Below, piece after piece: positions 44,205 to 53,432 of a stretch of 64,000 bases of DNA (positions are counted from its first letter, which is position 1; every line of letters begins with the position of its first letter). The notes beneath the pieces were generated by a model, which did not search any database, was not told the origin of the DNA, and was given only the letters and a program-made list of their open reading frames with translations. The translations under genes were made by a program, and so were the position numbers. The stretch comes from Streptomyces sp. NBC_01471 (GTDB lineage: Bacteria > Actinomycetota > Actinomycetes > Streptomycetales > Streptomycetaceae): the NCBI RefSeq assembly GCF_041438865.1, contig NZ_CP109451.1, positions 62,001 to 126,000 on the forward strand. Direction: 5' to 3'.

Positions 44205-44726
44205 TCAGGAGCGTGGGTCAGTACGCGTAGCTGCGTCGCTCCAGGTGATCTTGTAGAACTTGAGTCGTCCGTCTTCTGCGACCAGGCGCATGCCAGCTGC
44301 GGTCATGACGCGTTGGGACGCGATGTTGTCGTGGTCGGTGTCGCCTTCCACGCTGGTGATGCCGTGTGCACGCGCGAACGTCAGCAGCGCGCGTAGAGCC
44401 TCGGAGGCGTATCCCTTGCCTTGCGCTGACGGGATGAGGCCGTAGCCGATCGTGACGTTGCCGTTCTCGTCCGCGGTTCCGTGGAAGTCCACGCCGCCGA
44501 TGGCTTGTCCGTCCTGGCGGTGACGGATCTCGTACATGCCGAACGGCTGGGGGTCACCGGTGTTCGCGCAGGTGTGCAGGAAGCGCCGGGCCCCGGACAC
44601 GTCGCCTTCGGCGGGGTATCCGGGTGCCCATCGGGCGCCGTCGTCCGGCTCGCCCGCCACCAGCCGCTCCGCCTCGATCACGCTCATGGGATGGAGCACG
44701 AGCCTCGCTGTCACAAGATCGTCCAT
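44205..44726 (-). CDS. GNAT N-acetyltransferase
   Basis: A 173-residue RimJ/RimL-type GNAT: MDDLVTARLVLHPMSVIEAE, FGMYEIRHRQDGQAIGGVDF, VTIGYGLIPSAQGKGYASEA (acetyl-CoA loop Q-G-K-G-Y), DNIASQRVMTAAGMRLV. The acceptor could be a protein N-terminus or small amine. ATG 44726 matches the usual start; the frame runs further upstream as a shadow. Confidence 0.9.
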   Translation of the reverse strand: MDDLVTARLVLHPMSVIEAERLVAGEPDDGARWAPGYPAEGDVSGARRFLHTCANTGDPQPFGMYEIRHRQDGQAIGGVDFHGTADENGNVTIGYGLIPSAQGKGYASEALRALLTFARAHGITSVEGDTDHDNIASQRVMTAAGMRLVAEDGRLKFYKITWSDAATRTDPRS

Positions 44727-44879
44727 GGCAGGCAGGAATACCACGCGCGGTGGCCGGACCGCACCGGGATTACCCCGGCCGGGCACCCCCCGACCGCGTC
44801 CCAACGGCCGGGACGGTGGTGAAGCCGTGGCTTACGTGTTGCCGCCCCGGCAGGGGAGGACGCAGCCGGGGGACCGCAA

Positions 44880-45247
44880 CGGTGCCGTCCTGGCCCAACA
44901 CGCGGTGAACGCCTTGAGGGCCCGCACCATTGGTCTGATCGACGACCGCACCGCCTACGGTCCGGGGCTGGCCAGTTCCTTCGCGAGGGCGGTGAAGGCG
45001 GCCGGGGGGGGCAACATCGTCGCCACGCAATACACCAGCGACAAGGCGACCGGCTTCAACGCCATCCTGACCAGTATCAAGAGCAAGAATCCCGCCGCAG
45101 CCCGGCGTCTACCGCCCGCGCCTGGCCGCTCTCACCCACGACGGCGTAACCGGCCCCCTCAGCTTCGACACCAGCGGCAGCCTCCGCAACGACGCGGTCA
45201 GCCTGTTCACCTTCGACGGCGGCCAACTCGTCGCGATGAAGCAGTAA
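44880..45247 (+). pseudogene. branched-chain amino acid binding protein remnant
   Basis: VNALRARTIGLIDDRTAYGP and ARAVKAAGGGNIVATQYTSD, then FNAILTSIKSKNPAA are from the middle of a LivK-type substrate-binding protein. A different frame supplies its C-terminus (YRPRLAALTHDGVTGPLSFD...TFDGGQLVAMKQ, stop 45247). The signal peptide, N-terminal lobe and about 100 central residues are gone. Confidence 0.75.
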
Positions 45248-45326
45248 CACCTGCGAAGACTCGTGGGCGAGCCCCGGGCTCCCTCGGGCGCGTCGTGCGC
45301 GTCGTCTCCACGCGCCCCCCGCGGTG

Positions 45327-45812
45327 TTACTGGGAGAACGCGTAGGTCCGGACACGGTCGAGGTGCAGTTCGTAGGGCCCGAAGCAGTCGGCCGCGAGGG
45401 TCGCGACCGGAACGCCGCAGGGGCAGGCTCGGTTGAGTCCCTCGTCGCCTGTCGGCCCACAGCACCCATTGCTGTTCGCCCAGTTGGGCAGCGGCTGGAG
45501 GCCGGTGGCGTCGTCGGGATGCACCAGCACTGTGTGTCGCGTGCCGGCCGAGATGACGAAGCCCTCTTCGCGGCAGACCACAGGTCCGCGCGACTGAGCC
45601 GGTTTCGGGTCCTCCTGATCGTCCTGCACGACGTAGGGAGGTCCCCAGGGTTCGGGATCGATCGCGTAGTGGCCCCGCGGAACGGTGGAAGGCGTTCGGC
45701 GTGTCTCCTTGTCCCGGTCCCGCTCGCCGTCCGAGACCTCAGGGACGGCGGCAAGCTCGGCCAGCTCCGGCGTGATGGCGGTGCCGCACTTGGAACAGAG
45801 GAAGACGGTCAT
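45327..45812 (-). CDS. hypothetical cysteine-rich protein
   Basis: A 161-residue protein starting MTVFLCSKCGTAITPELAEL with a C-x2-C zinc-ribbon-like knuckle. Further cysteines appear in NSNGCCGPTGDEGLNRACPC and DCFGPYELH. A GG-rich stretch directly abuts ATG 45812. It resembles small actinobacterial proteins of unknown function. No neighbour suggests a role. Confidence 0.7.
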   Translation of the reverse strand: MTVFLCSKCGTAITPELAELAAVPEVSDGERDRDKETRRTPSTVPRGHYAIDPEPWGPPYVVQDDQEDPKPAQSRGPVVCREEGFVISAGTRHTVLVHPDDATGLQPLPNWANSNGCCGPTGDEGLNRACPCGVPVATLAADCFGPYELHLDRVRTYAFSQ

Positions 45813-45828
45813 CCCCCCGTTGTAGTGT

Positions 45829-46065
45829 TCAGGACTGCTGCTTCGCATCCTCATTTCGCTGCTCCGAGCCGATGCACGCGACGGCACCACGGAAATCGGG
45901 CACGCCCAGGTGGACGGTGGTGTGCCGGGCCGCGAGGTCGCGCATGGCGGCGAGCTTCTGCTCGGCGCCGGCGAAGCTGGCCTCGATCGCAGCGACCTCG
46001 CCGAGCCAGCCCTGTCCTTGCCCCCCGACACCCGCGTCCTGAGCCACCGCGAGCCTTGAGGACGC
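45829..46065 (-). pseudogene. unidentified decayed frame
   Basis: QGWLGEVAAIEASFAGAEQK and LAAMRDLAARHTTVHLGVPD look protein-like and helical but have no start of their own. Probably the C-terminal end of a lost gene, possibly of a mobile element. Confidence 0.25.
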
Positions 46066-46117
46066 GGTCCCGTACGCGAAGGTCCCGCGGTCGGGGCAAC
46101 AGCTCCAGGGAGCCGTC

Positions 46118-47026
46118 CTACAGGTCCAGAACCAGGCGTGGCGAAAGCGAGCGGGACACGCACGGGTACATCCGGCTCTCGGGTGCGCCGATGTCGTCGC
46201 GGTGGTCGGGCTCGCCGTCCAGGACATTGAGCTCGCAGCTGCCGCAGACACCTTCGCGGCAGCCGGACGGGACCGGCCGGCCGGCGTGGTTCAGCGCGTC
46301 CAGCAACGACTTCCCGGCGTCGACTTGGATCGTCTGTCCACTTCGGGCGCACACCGCTTCGAACGCCGTGTCCGGTGCGAATTCTCGCGCGGTGGGCCGG
46401 AACCTCTCGGCGTGCAGCCGTCCGGCGGGAAACGCCTCCTCGACCGCGTCGAGCATCGAGGCGGGGCCACAGCAGTAGGCCAGTGCGCGGGGACCCAGAC
46501 CGGCTGCCATTGCTGCGAAATCCGGCCTGCCGTGTTCTTCGGTCGCAACGATGGTCACCCGGTCGCCGTATGCGGCGCGTAGCTCGTCGGCGAAAGGCAT
46601 GGAGGCGCGAGATCGGCCCACGTACACCAGTGTCGCCTGGGCGCCCCTTTCGGTCGCCGAGCGCAGCATCGGCCGGATGGGTGTGATGCCGATCCCGCCG
46701 GCCACGAAGAGGTACTCCGGGGCGGGTTCCAGCGGGAAGTGGTTGCGTGGCAGGGAGACTTCGAGTGTCCGGCCGAGCTTCAGGAAGCGGTGCACGTACT
46801 CCGAGCCGCCCCGGCTGAGCTGCTCGAAGCGGACCGCGATGCGATACCGGTCGCGTTCCGCGGGGTCACCGCACAACGAGTACTGCCGCGTCAGCCAGTT
46901 CGGCAGGGTGAGGTCGATGTGCGCTCCCGGCTGCCACGGCGCCAGCGGCCCGGCGGCACCGCGCAGGGCCACCGCCACGACGTCGTCGGCAATCTCTTCG
47001 ATCCGGTCGATAACCGTCTGTTGCAT
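46118..47026 (-). CDS. PDR/VanB-type ferredoxin reductase
   Basis: A 302-residue phthalate-dioxygenase-reductase: flavin-binding RQYSLCGDPAERDRYRIAVR and SLPRNHFPL, NAD-binding LFVAGGIGITPIRPMLRSAT and ALAYCCGPASMLDAVEEAFP, and a C-terminal plant-type ferredoxin PSGCREGVCGSCELNVLDGE with a fourth Cys in MYPCVSRS. It passes electrons from NAD(P)H to a Rieske oxygenase or P450. It lies 12 bp after the PPOX gene, divergent from a TetR gene. No intact oxygenase is adjacent; the nearest is the truncated Rieske gene 3.7 kb away. Confidence 0.93.
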   Translation of the reverse strand: MQQTVIDRIEEIADDVVAVALRGAAGPLAPWQPGAHIDLTLPNWLTRQYSLCGDPAERDRYRIAVRFEQLSRGGSEYVHRFLKLGRTLEVSLPRNHFPLEPAPEYLFVAGGIGITPIRPMLRSATERGAQATLVYVGRSRASMPFADELRAAYGDRVTIVATEEHGRPDFAAMAAGLGPRALAYCCGPASMLDAVEEAFPAGRLHAERFRPTAREFAPDTAFEAVCARSGQTIQVDAGKSLLDALNHAGRPVPSGCREGVCGSCELNVLDGEPDHRDDIGAPESRMYPCVSRSLSPRLVLDL

Positions 47027-47038
47027 GGAAATCCCCCG

Positions 47039-47668
47039 TCAGTACAGTTCGCGGTAGCCGGCTTCGAGCCCCGCTTCGAGCATCACCGGATCGATGTCGA
47101 CGCCGAACTGGGCAGCGGCGACCTCACCCACCGACGGAAGTTCGTCGGCCAGCGCCTGGCTCGCGGGATCCCACAGCCGGGACCGGATCAGCGCGCGACC
47201 ACAGTGGAAGTACGCCTCGGCCACCTCGACAATGATGGCCAGGACGGGTTCGCGCGCCTCGGTCTGCATCCGGGCGAGTACATCGGGCTCGTCGGTGGGA
47301 TAGCCGTGTCCGTTGACCCGCAATGTTTCCCGGGCGCCGGGGATCAGGAAGAGCAGCCCGACCCCGTCGTGCTCGGCGAGGTTGGTGAAGGAGTCGGCGA
47401 TCTTGTTGCCGGGCCGGTCGGGAATGGCGAGCGTGTGCTCGTCGAGCACCTTCACGAAGCCCGGGTAGTCGCCGCGGGGTGAGCAGTCCAGGTGTCCGTC
47501 CGCGCTGGAGGTGGCCAGCGAGAGGAACGGGGAATGCGCGATGAAGCGGCGGGAGAAGGCGTCGATGTGATCCTGCTTCTTCTCCTTGAGCATCGCCTCG
47601 GGCTCGCCCAGCCGGGCGCGGACCTCGGCGGGCGCCACCCGGCGTGGCCGGACGCGGGTATGCGTCAT
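47039..47668 (-). CDS. PPOX-family FMN-dependent oxidoreductase
   Basis: A 209-residue split-barrel protein of the MSMEG_1061 type: DAFSRRFIAHSPFLSLATSS, ADGHLDCSPRGDYPGFVKVL, LAIPDRPGNKIADSFTNLAE, GVGLLFLIPGARETLRVNGH, HCGRALIRSRLW. It binds FMN or F420. First gene of the operon with the PDR reductase. ATG 47668 follows GAAAGGAGTCTGTT. Confidence 0.92.
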   Translation of the reverse strand: MTHTRVRPRRVAPAEVRARLGEPEAMLKEKKQDHIDAFSRRFIAHSPFLSLATSSADGHLDCSPRGDYPGFVKVLDEHTLAIPDRPGNKIADSFTNLAEHDGVGLLFLIPGARETLRVNGHGYPTDEPDVLARMQTEAREPVLAIIVEVAEAYFHCGRALIRSRLWDPASQALADELPSVGEVAAAQFGVDIDPVMLEAGLEAGYRELY

Positions 47669-47766
47669 AACAGACTCCTTTCGGATTCTTCCTGGGTGGG
47701 ATGCACGGGGATGCGCAGTCGGCGCGGCGGGAGAACTCGGCTCAGCCGCAGGTCATGGCACTATTA

Positions 47767-47780
47767 TGAGCAATTATTCA
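47767..47780. promoter_or_regulatory. AT-rich candidate TetR operator
   Basis: TGAGCAATTATTCA, an imperfect palindrome (10 of 14 positions) in the TetR/PPOX gap. It is strikingly AT-rich for this genome and likely overlaps the promoters. Confidence 0.45.
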
Positions 47781-47823
47781 GTTCACGCGCTACTCGCTTT
47801 GGCGCCGCTTCGAAAGGGGTGTC

Positions 47824-48441
47824 ATGACGTCGGAGAAACGACGACTTCAGCCACGTAAAGAGCCACGCCAGGTGCGCGCGGAGCTCACCCGGCAGCGCAT
47901 CCTCACCGCGGCTGCTCACGTTTTCGCCGAGCACGGCTACGCCGCGGGCACCACCAACCGGATCGCCGAACAGGCCAGGGTCTCGATCGGTTCGCTGTAC
48001 CAGTACTACCCGAACAAGGACGCCATCCTGGCCGAACTGGTGACCCGGCACCTCGACGCCGGCGCCGCGGCCATGAGCCGCCGCCGCAGCGGTGCGCTGC
48101 CGGAGTCGCTGGAAGCGATCATCCGCCTGTTCGTGCGGACGTCGATCGAGAACCACCTGGAGGATCCGCACCTGCTGCGCGTCATGATGGAACAGCCCCC
48201 GCTGTCGGCCGCCCTGCTGGAGAAGATCGCCCGGTTCCAGGAGGCGGACATCGAGTACGTCCGGGAGCTGTTCGAGCGCCATCCGGAGGTCCGGGTGGCC
48301 GACACCGCGATGGCGGCACGGCTCGCGGTGTCGGCGATCGAATTCATCGTGCACCCGCTCGTCGCCGAGCCCGACCCTGTCGACACCACCAGGCTGGAGA
48401 ACGAACTCGTGGCGATGGTGACCCGCTATTTGCGGGGCTGA
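47824..48441 (+). CDS. TetR-family regulator
   Basis: A 205-residue repressor: VRAELTRQRILTAAAHVFAE, GTTNRIAEQARVSIGSLYQY, YPNKDAILAELVTRHLDAGA, then an all-helical ligand domain with TetR_C_33-like LEAIIRLFVRTSIENHLEDP. ATG 47824. Divergent from the PPOX/PDR operon, which it probably represses. Confidence 0.93.
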   Translation: MTSEKRRLQPRKEPRQVRAELTRQRILTAAAHVFAEHGYAAGTTNRIAEQARVSIGSLYQYYPNKDAILAELVTRHLDAGAAAMSRRRSGALPESLEAIIRLFVRTSIENHLEDPHLLRVMMEQPPLSAALLEKIARFQEADIEYVRELFERHPEVRVADTAMAARLAVSAIEFIVHPLVAEPDPVDTTRLENELVAMVTRYLRG

Positions 48442-48810
48442 GCAGGACGACGGCGACCGGTGTCCCACCGTCAGATCCTCGCCTCGCCGAACACTGGCCG
48501 ACAACCTGGACCCAATTGACCGGTGGCTGCCTCCGGGGGCCTCTCATCGAGCGCGTCGCCTCCCACGGCGAGGACTTCACGATGGCCCCGCACATGCCGC
48601 CAGTCTCACAGCGCCGGCGTGGTGACCATCTGAGGCTCCTGCCGGACGGCCCCCTCAAGACCGTTCCCGCACACAGCCGCCGTCCACGATCCGCACCGTT
48701 CACGGTCCAGAGTCAAGCAACTTGCCAACTCGCTGGCCATACCGTCTGGTCAGCGCTGGTGCGACCCTTCTGCTGCCAGCAAAGGACAAGTTCCCGACAG
48801 GCAGGGTTTA
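48442..48810. other. intergenic, nothing recognised
   Basis: Downstream of the TetR gene; no gene, repeat or hairpin of note. Confidence 0.3.
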
Positions 48811-48925
48811 GAAGAACGGCAAGTCCGAGCTCCGCCTGACCACCTGCGGCGGCGAGTTCACCAAGACCGCCACTGGGACTCCGGCGTCATCGTCTTCGCC
48901 GACCTCAAGGGCAAGATCAGGGCAT
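48811..48925 (+). pseudogene. sortase C-terminal scrap
   Basis: KNGKSELRLTTCGGEFTK continues after a frame change as GVIVFADLKGKIRAW. This is the end of an actinobacterial class E/F sortase, including the active-site T-C. The rest is absent. Confidence 0.55.
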
Positions 48926-49004
48926 GGACACCGGGCGCTGCTCCGCCGTGATCTCTATCAACTCCTCGCGCGGCAGCCCGGCCCTGGGCCCCCGGGTATC
49001 TGGC

Positions 49005-49448
49005 TCAGGCCGGGTCTTCCAGGGCTTGAATGAGGAGATGAGACAGACGGCGGAACTCCTCGGCGTTGGCCCTGTCGAACTTCTCAAGTACCGGAGCCAG
49101 CCGGGCCTCAATTTGGATGAAGGCCTCATCCATCACCTTGTGTCCCTTGGCCGTGAGATGGTTGTCCACCACCCGGCCCCGGGCCTGGGAGCGCTCCACC
49201 AGCCCCTCCTCCTGCAGGGTCCGGACGAGACGGCTGACGGCCTGCGGCGTATGGACCGCGGCGCGCGCGAGCTCCGAGGCGGAGGCGCCGGGTGTCCGCT
49301 TCAGCTCCCGCAGCACCGTCCACTGCCCGAGGGTGAGCCCCAGAGGGTGGATGACCTGCTCGATCCGGTCGGCGAAGTGGTGCCGAATGATCCTGGACAG
49401 TGCACCGATTTCGATCCCCTGCGGTAGCGGGTCGCCCGAGTTCTTCAT
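49005..49448 (-). CDS. MarR-family regulator of the adjacent MFS pump
   Basis: A 147-residue winged-helix protein: SRIIRHHFADRIEQVIHPLG, LTLGQWTVLRELKRTPGASA, SELARAAVHTPQAVSRLVRT, LQEEGLVERSQARGRVVDNH. ATG 49448 is chosen; GTG 49457 is possible. A perfect 30-bp palindrome lies 23 bp upstream, between this gene and the divergent MFS transporter, and overlaps the MFS promoter. Confidence 0.92.
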   Translation of the reverse strand: MKNSGDPLPQGIEIGALSRIIRHHFADRIEQVIHPLGLTLGQWTVLRELKRTPGASASELARAAVHTPQAVSRLVRTLQEEGLVERSQARGRVVDNHLTAKGHKVMDEAFIQIEARLAPVLEKFDRANAEEFRRLSHLLIQALEDPA

Positions 49449-49450
49449 GT

Positions 49451-49479
49451 TTGACACTGTACTCGTCGCGTTCTATATT
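49451..49479 (+). promoter_or_regulatory. near-consensus housekeeping promoter for MFS pump
   Basis: TTGACA (49451-49456), 17-bp spacer, TATATT (49474-49479). The -10 lies inside the MarR palindrome, so binding would block RNA polymerase. Confidence 0.8.
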
Positions 49480-49500
49480 GAACCAAAGTTCAATATAGAA
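49471..49500. promoter_or_regulatory. perfect MarR operator
   Basis: TTCTATATTGAAC and its exact complement flank CAAA: 13-bp arms with a 4-bp centre. Confidence 0.9.
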
Positions 49501-49638
49501 TCCTGATTCCAACCCAGTCGGCAGCTCACTCGAGCGATCGAGGTGTCCGTATCAGTCCAGGGCACAGGTCCTGGGCCGGCCGCTCCGTGGAGTCGACTCG
49601 GCTTCCGCCCTCCCCACATCCGCATCCGGAGACAGACC

Positions 49639-50871
49639 ATGCCCGTGCCCACAGCCGCCCGTGCCACACCGGAGTCAGACGCTCGGCAGAAGACCCTGCC
49701 CGGCTGGCTGGTCGTACTCCTGGCCACTTCCTGCGGGCTGACCGTGGCCAACCTCTACTACGCCCAGCCGCTCCTGGAGATGCTGCGCCGGACCTTCCAG
49801 CTACAGGACTCGACCGCCGGCCTGCTGATCACCCTGACCCAGCTCGGCTACGCCGCCGGTATGGCGTTCCTGGTCCCCCTCGGCGACCGCATCGAGAACT
49901 CCCGTCTGGTCTCCGTCCTGCTCACCGTCACGGCCCTGGCCATGGCCGCCGGCGGCCTCGCCCTCACCTTCGCCGTCCTGCTCGTCGCCGCGCTCGTCGC
50001 GGGAGCCACCTCCGTCGTCGCGCAGGTCCTCGTCCCCTACGCCGCCGACCTCGCCCCCGATCACCTGCGCGGCGCCGTGGTGGGCAAGGTCATGAGCGGA
50101 CTGCTCGCCGGGATACTGCTCTCCCGCACCGTCGGCAGCCTGCTCGCGGACGTCGCAGGCTGGCGCGCCGTCTACCTGGTCTCCGCCGCCCTGATGGCGA
50201 TCCTGGCCCTTGTCCTGCGCCGCGCGCTGCCCCACCGGGCCCCCACCAGCACCGATTCCTACACCGCGCTGCTGCGTTCCACGGCCCGCCTGATCCGCGT
50301 GCACCCGCAGCTGCGCCGCCGGTCCTTCTACCACGCCTGCATGTTCGCGGCCTTCAGTGCGTTCTGGACGACCATCTCCTACGTCCTGACCACCGCGCCG
50401 TACAACTACTCCCAGCTCCAGGTCGGCCTGTTCGCCATCGTCGGCGCCGCCGGCGCGCTCGTCGCCCCTCTCGCGGGCCGCCTCGCCGACCGAGGGCTCG
50501 CCCACCGACTCACCCCCGTGACCTGCCTGCTCGCCTCCGCCACCCTCATCTGGGCCGGCCTGGCCGCCCACCAGATCCTCGTCCTCGCCGCCGCCGCCGT
50601 CCTCCTGGACTGCGCCGTGCAGTGCTCCCTGATCTTCGGACAGCACACCATCTACCAACTCGACGCAGACGCCCGCGCCCGGATCACCAGCGTCTACATC
50701 GCCACCTTCTTCATCGGCGGCGCCATCGGCTCCCAACTTGGCACCCTCACCTACCACTTGGGTAGCTGGCATGCGGTCACCCTCACCGCGGCAGCCTTCC
50801 CCGTCATCGCCGCGCTCGCCTGGACCACCGACCGCACCAGCAGGAAGCGCCGGGCAGCGGGCACCACGTGA
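49639..50871 (+). CDS. MFS efflux transporter
   Basis: A 410-residue, 12-helix transporter: LPGWLVVLLATSCGLTVANL, YYAQPLLEMLRRTFQL, LITLTQLGYAAGMAFLVPLG, DRIENSRLVSVLL, AADLAPDHLRGAVVGKVMSG. The Y-Y-x-Q-P-L and D-R pattern is that of YnfM/YgaY-like drug-type MFS pumps. ATG 49639 follows GGAGACAGACC. Divergent from a MarR gene whose operator covers its -10, a classic inducible efflux pair. Confidence 0.92.
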   Translation: MPVPTAARATPESDARQKTLPGWLVVLLATSCGLTVANLYYAQPLLEMLRRTFQLQDSTAGLLITLTQLGYAAGMAFLVPLGDRIENSRLVSVLLTVTALAMAAGGLALTFAVLLVAALVAGATSVVAQVLVPYAADLAPDHLRGAVVGKVMSGLLAGILLSRTVGSLLADVAGWRAVYLVSAALMAILALVLRRALPHRAPTSTDSYTALLRSTARLIRVHPQLRRRSFYHACMFAAFSAFWTTISYVLTTAPYNYSQLQVGLFAIVGAAGALVAPLAGRLADRGLAHRLTPVTCLLASATLIWAGLAAHQILVLAAAAVLLDCAVQCSLIFGQHTIYQLDADARARITSVYIATFFIGGAIGSQLGTLTYHLGSWHAVTLTAAAFPVIAALAWTTDRTSRKRRAAGTT

Positions 50872-51169
50872 AGCCTGCTCCGCCTGCCCTTGCCCTCCCT
50901 GCCATCCACCAGGGAGAGTCCCCTTCCGGCACGACCGCCCGCAGAGGCAGACCCGACGTTGCCCACGTGACCTACGCATGACCAACAGCGGCCAGGAACA
51001 AGCAGAAACACCTGGATTCAGGCTGGCTCAGACAATAAGCGAAACCCCCAGCTCAGACTATAAAACACCTGGTCAGGTGCCTTTTGTGGTTCAGTCGGGC
51101 CAGGGGTGGCGGCCCCGGTCGTTTTCGCGCCGTCTCCCAGTCCGACCTGGGTCGTGGACACGGATCGTG

Positions 51170-51420
51170 CCCGGCTGCGAGCCGGCGGTTGTGGTGCGAC
51201 CGCAGGTGTGGGTGGTGGACGACCCCGGCTTCCCGAAAAACAGAGCCCAGGCTGTGGACCGCCGGGCCCGCTTCCGGATCCCGATATGAAACAGCACCGG
51301 CCGAAGTGGCAGCTCGCGCTGGACATGCCCGGTGAACTGGCCGCTGTCGGTACGGCGTGCTCGGCGCTGGTCGACGAAGTCGGCTACGGCTCGAACGCCG
51401 CCTTCCGTCACCTTCCGCTA
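51170..51420 (+). pseudogene. IS701-type transposase remnant
   Basis: PAVVVRPQVWVVDDPGFPKN in one frame, then KWQLALDMPGELAAVGTACS and VDEVGYGSNAAFRHL in another. These match the W-V-V-D-D-x-G-F-P-K and D-x-G-Y-G-x-N-x-x-F-R blocks of IS701-family transposases. Confidence 0.6.
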
Positions 51421-51507
51421 CACCTTCTTCAGGGCGGTGGCGGCGACGAATTCGGTGAAGGCGATGATCCCGGCCGAGTTGGTCAACTCGGCCGATCCGG
51501 AAGGGAG

Positions 51508-52725
51508 TCAGTGCTGGCGCCTCGGGTGCCGCAGCGGCGGCACCGGGCTGCCCGTGGGCCGTACCGCCGCGGCGGCACCGTTCCCGCCGTCGTCCCGCAG
51601 CCCGCCCCGGATGTCCTGGACGCCGCTGAGCCGGCCGGACAGCCAGCGGAAGACCTCGGGCAGGAGCGGCTTCCACACCACGTTCAGATGGCCGCCGTAG
51701 GTCTGCTGCACCCACACCTTGGTGGGCGGCTTTGCGGCCTTGCGGAGCGCGAGCCCGTCCTCATAGCCGTCGCCGTGCTGCCCGGTGAGGAAGAGCGAGG
51801 TGCGCGGCGGGTGCTTGGCGTGGGTGAGGATCCACAGCGGGTTGGTCTCGCGGCGCAGCACCGGGTCATTCGCCGTGATCGAATCGGATTCGGCGGCCGG
51901 GTCGTTGTAGCCGGAGAGCGCGACCCCGGCGCGGTAGCGGTCGGTGTGCTCGATGGCGAGTTTGGCGGCACAGTGGGCGCCCGCCGATATCCCGGCGACG
52001 CCCCAGCCATGGGCGCCGGCCTCGGCCCGGAAGTTGTCGCTGACCATCTTGCGTACGTCCACGCTGAGCCAGGTGTCGGCGTCGACGACGCCGGGCACAT
52101 TGGCGCAGCCGGTGTCCTCCCCGCCCAGCAGCGAGGTGCGCGGCGCCACCAGGATGAACGGCTTGACCTCGCCCTTCGCCATCAGCGGCTTGAGCTGGCG
52201 GTTCACATCGAGGTTGGTGAACCAGTCCTTGGCCGAGCCCGGGTAGCCGGGCAGTATCTCCACGACGGGGAAGTCCTTGGCCTTGAACGCCGGGTCGGAG
52301 TACTGCGGCGGCAACCAGACGTACACCTCGCCGTCCGCCCCGGACACCCGGCCCTTCAGATGCGTGACCCGTACGCCCGGCCCCATCCTGGAGTCGTCGA
52401 CCGGCGTAAACGCCTGCTTGACCCGCGGCTCCCCGGACATGCTCCGCCCGCCGATACCGTCGGCGCCAAGGTCGGGGGCCGCGCCGACATGGCTGGCGGT
52501 ACCGAGCAGGTCACCCCAATTGTCGTAGAGCCCGTTCGCGTTGTTGACGGCTACGAACACGACGACCACCGCCGCCGCCTGCGCGATGAGCACCATGCCG
52601 AACCTCACGGCCCCGCGCACCACGAGGGGCCCGTCGACCTTGTGCCAGAGAAACAGCGGCACCGTAACGGCGAGTGCAGCCGCCACGATCGCTGTCACGA
52701 AGAAGGGGGTACCGGTCAGGCTCAT
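51508..52725 (-). CDS. membrane-anchored esterase, mycolyltransferase-like fold
   Basis: A 405-residue protein. N-terminal hydrophobic helices (FFVTAIVAAALAVTVPLFLW, RFGMVLIAQAAAVVVVFVAV) anchor an extracytoplasmic esterase_D (PF00756-like) domain: VYVWLPPQYSDPAFKAKDFP, VVEILPGYPGSAKDWF, nucleophile WGVAGISAGAHCAAKLAIEH, and His in TYGGHLNVVWKPL. Antigen-85-type proteins share this fold. The substrate may be a cell-wall or extracellular ester. ATG 52725 or 52746. A low-complexity C-terminal tail extends past the domain. Confidence 0.85.
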   Translation of the reverse strand: MSLTGTPFFVTAIVAAALAVTVPLFLWHKVDGPLVVRGAVRFGMVLIAQAAAVVVVFVAVNNANGLYDNWGDLLGTASHVGAAPDLGADGIGGRSMSGEPRVKQAFTPVDDSRMGPGVRVTHLKGRVSGADGEVYVWLPPQYSDPAFKAKDFPVVEILPGYPGSAKDWFTNLDVNRQLKPLMAKGEVKPFILVAPRTSLLGGEDTGCANVPGVVDADTWLSVDVRKMVSDNFRAEAGAHGWGVAGISAGAHCAAKLAIEHTDRYRAGVALSGYNDPAAESDSITANDPVLRRETNPLWILTHAKHPPRTSLFLTGQHGDGYEDGLALRKAAKPPTKVWVQQTYGGHLNVVWKPLLPEVFRWLSGRLSGVQDIRGGLRDDGGNGAAAAVRPTGSPVPPLRHPRRQH

Positions 52726-52859
52726 CACGGCGGGCAAGAGTGACACGAGAGTCTCTTGGTTGCCCCTTTTGCCATGGATTTACGCAGGTAAAGCGATGGC
52801 GGGCCGTCGACGGGAGCCGTTCGGTCGCTGCTCGATCCATCGGGGTGAACCGCTCGGCG

Positions 52860-53160
52860 GCCTCCCAGAGCTCCCCTTCGCGCTGCGGGTCGTATGGGTA
52901 GGGGGCGGGGCCTGTTCCGCGTTGGTGGCTGAAGTGGATTCCGACCCCGTCCAGTTCCGCGACGAACTGCGGAAAGGCATTCAGCCTGGCTTCCTGTGCC
53001 CGCCAGTCGAATTCGGTCCGCCAGTACTCCGTCAAGCGCCGGAGGAAGGTGAGGTCGGTTCCGTCTTCCCCGTACATGTCCGGCATGGCGTCGGGCCGGC
53101 GGGTGTGCCGCAACCGGCGGTCCAGGTCTTCCATCTGGTCGTCGTCGATGGAAATCGTAA
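52860..53160 (-). pseudogene. epoxide hydrolase N-terminal fragment
   Basis: FTISIDDDQMEDLDRRLRHT, YGEDGTDLTFLRRLTEYWRT, EFDWRAQEARLNAFPQFVAE and LDGVGIHFSHQRG make up an EHN domain. The alpha/beta hydrolase domain (usual P-L-V-L-T-H-G-W-P) is absent after GTGPAPYP. Confidence 0.8.
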
Positions 53161-53432
53161 ATGGCTTCTTCTGCGGCCGTCGAAGGCGCCCGCAGATCGA
53201 GCGCGCGGAGAACCCCAGCGCAGGACATCGGGTCGGCCCTTCTCGCCATCCTTACCTCTGCGACGAAATAAGGGAGTTCAGCAGGAATGGCCGACTGGCG
53301 GCCCGGGCCTGGCACGCGCCTCTTCCTCAGCCTCTATGCCCCCGAGGACGGCGAGGACGGCGAGGACGGCGAGGACGAGGAAGGCTGAGGGCCCAGATCC
53401 CGGCCGACGTCGTGGCCGGGACCTGGGGGGGC

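Noticed and set aside
51106..52743. 545-codon plus frame opposite the esterase
   Set aside because: Antisense shadow; only the short IS701-like part at its start is meaningful.
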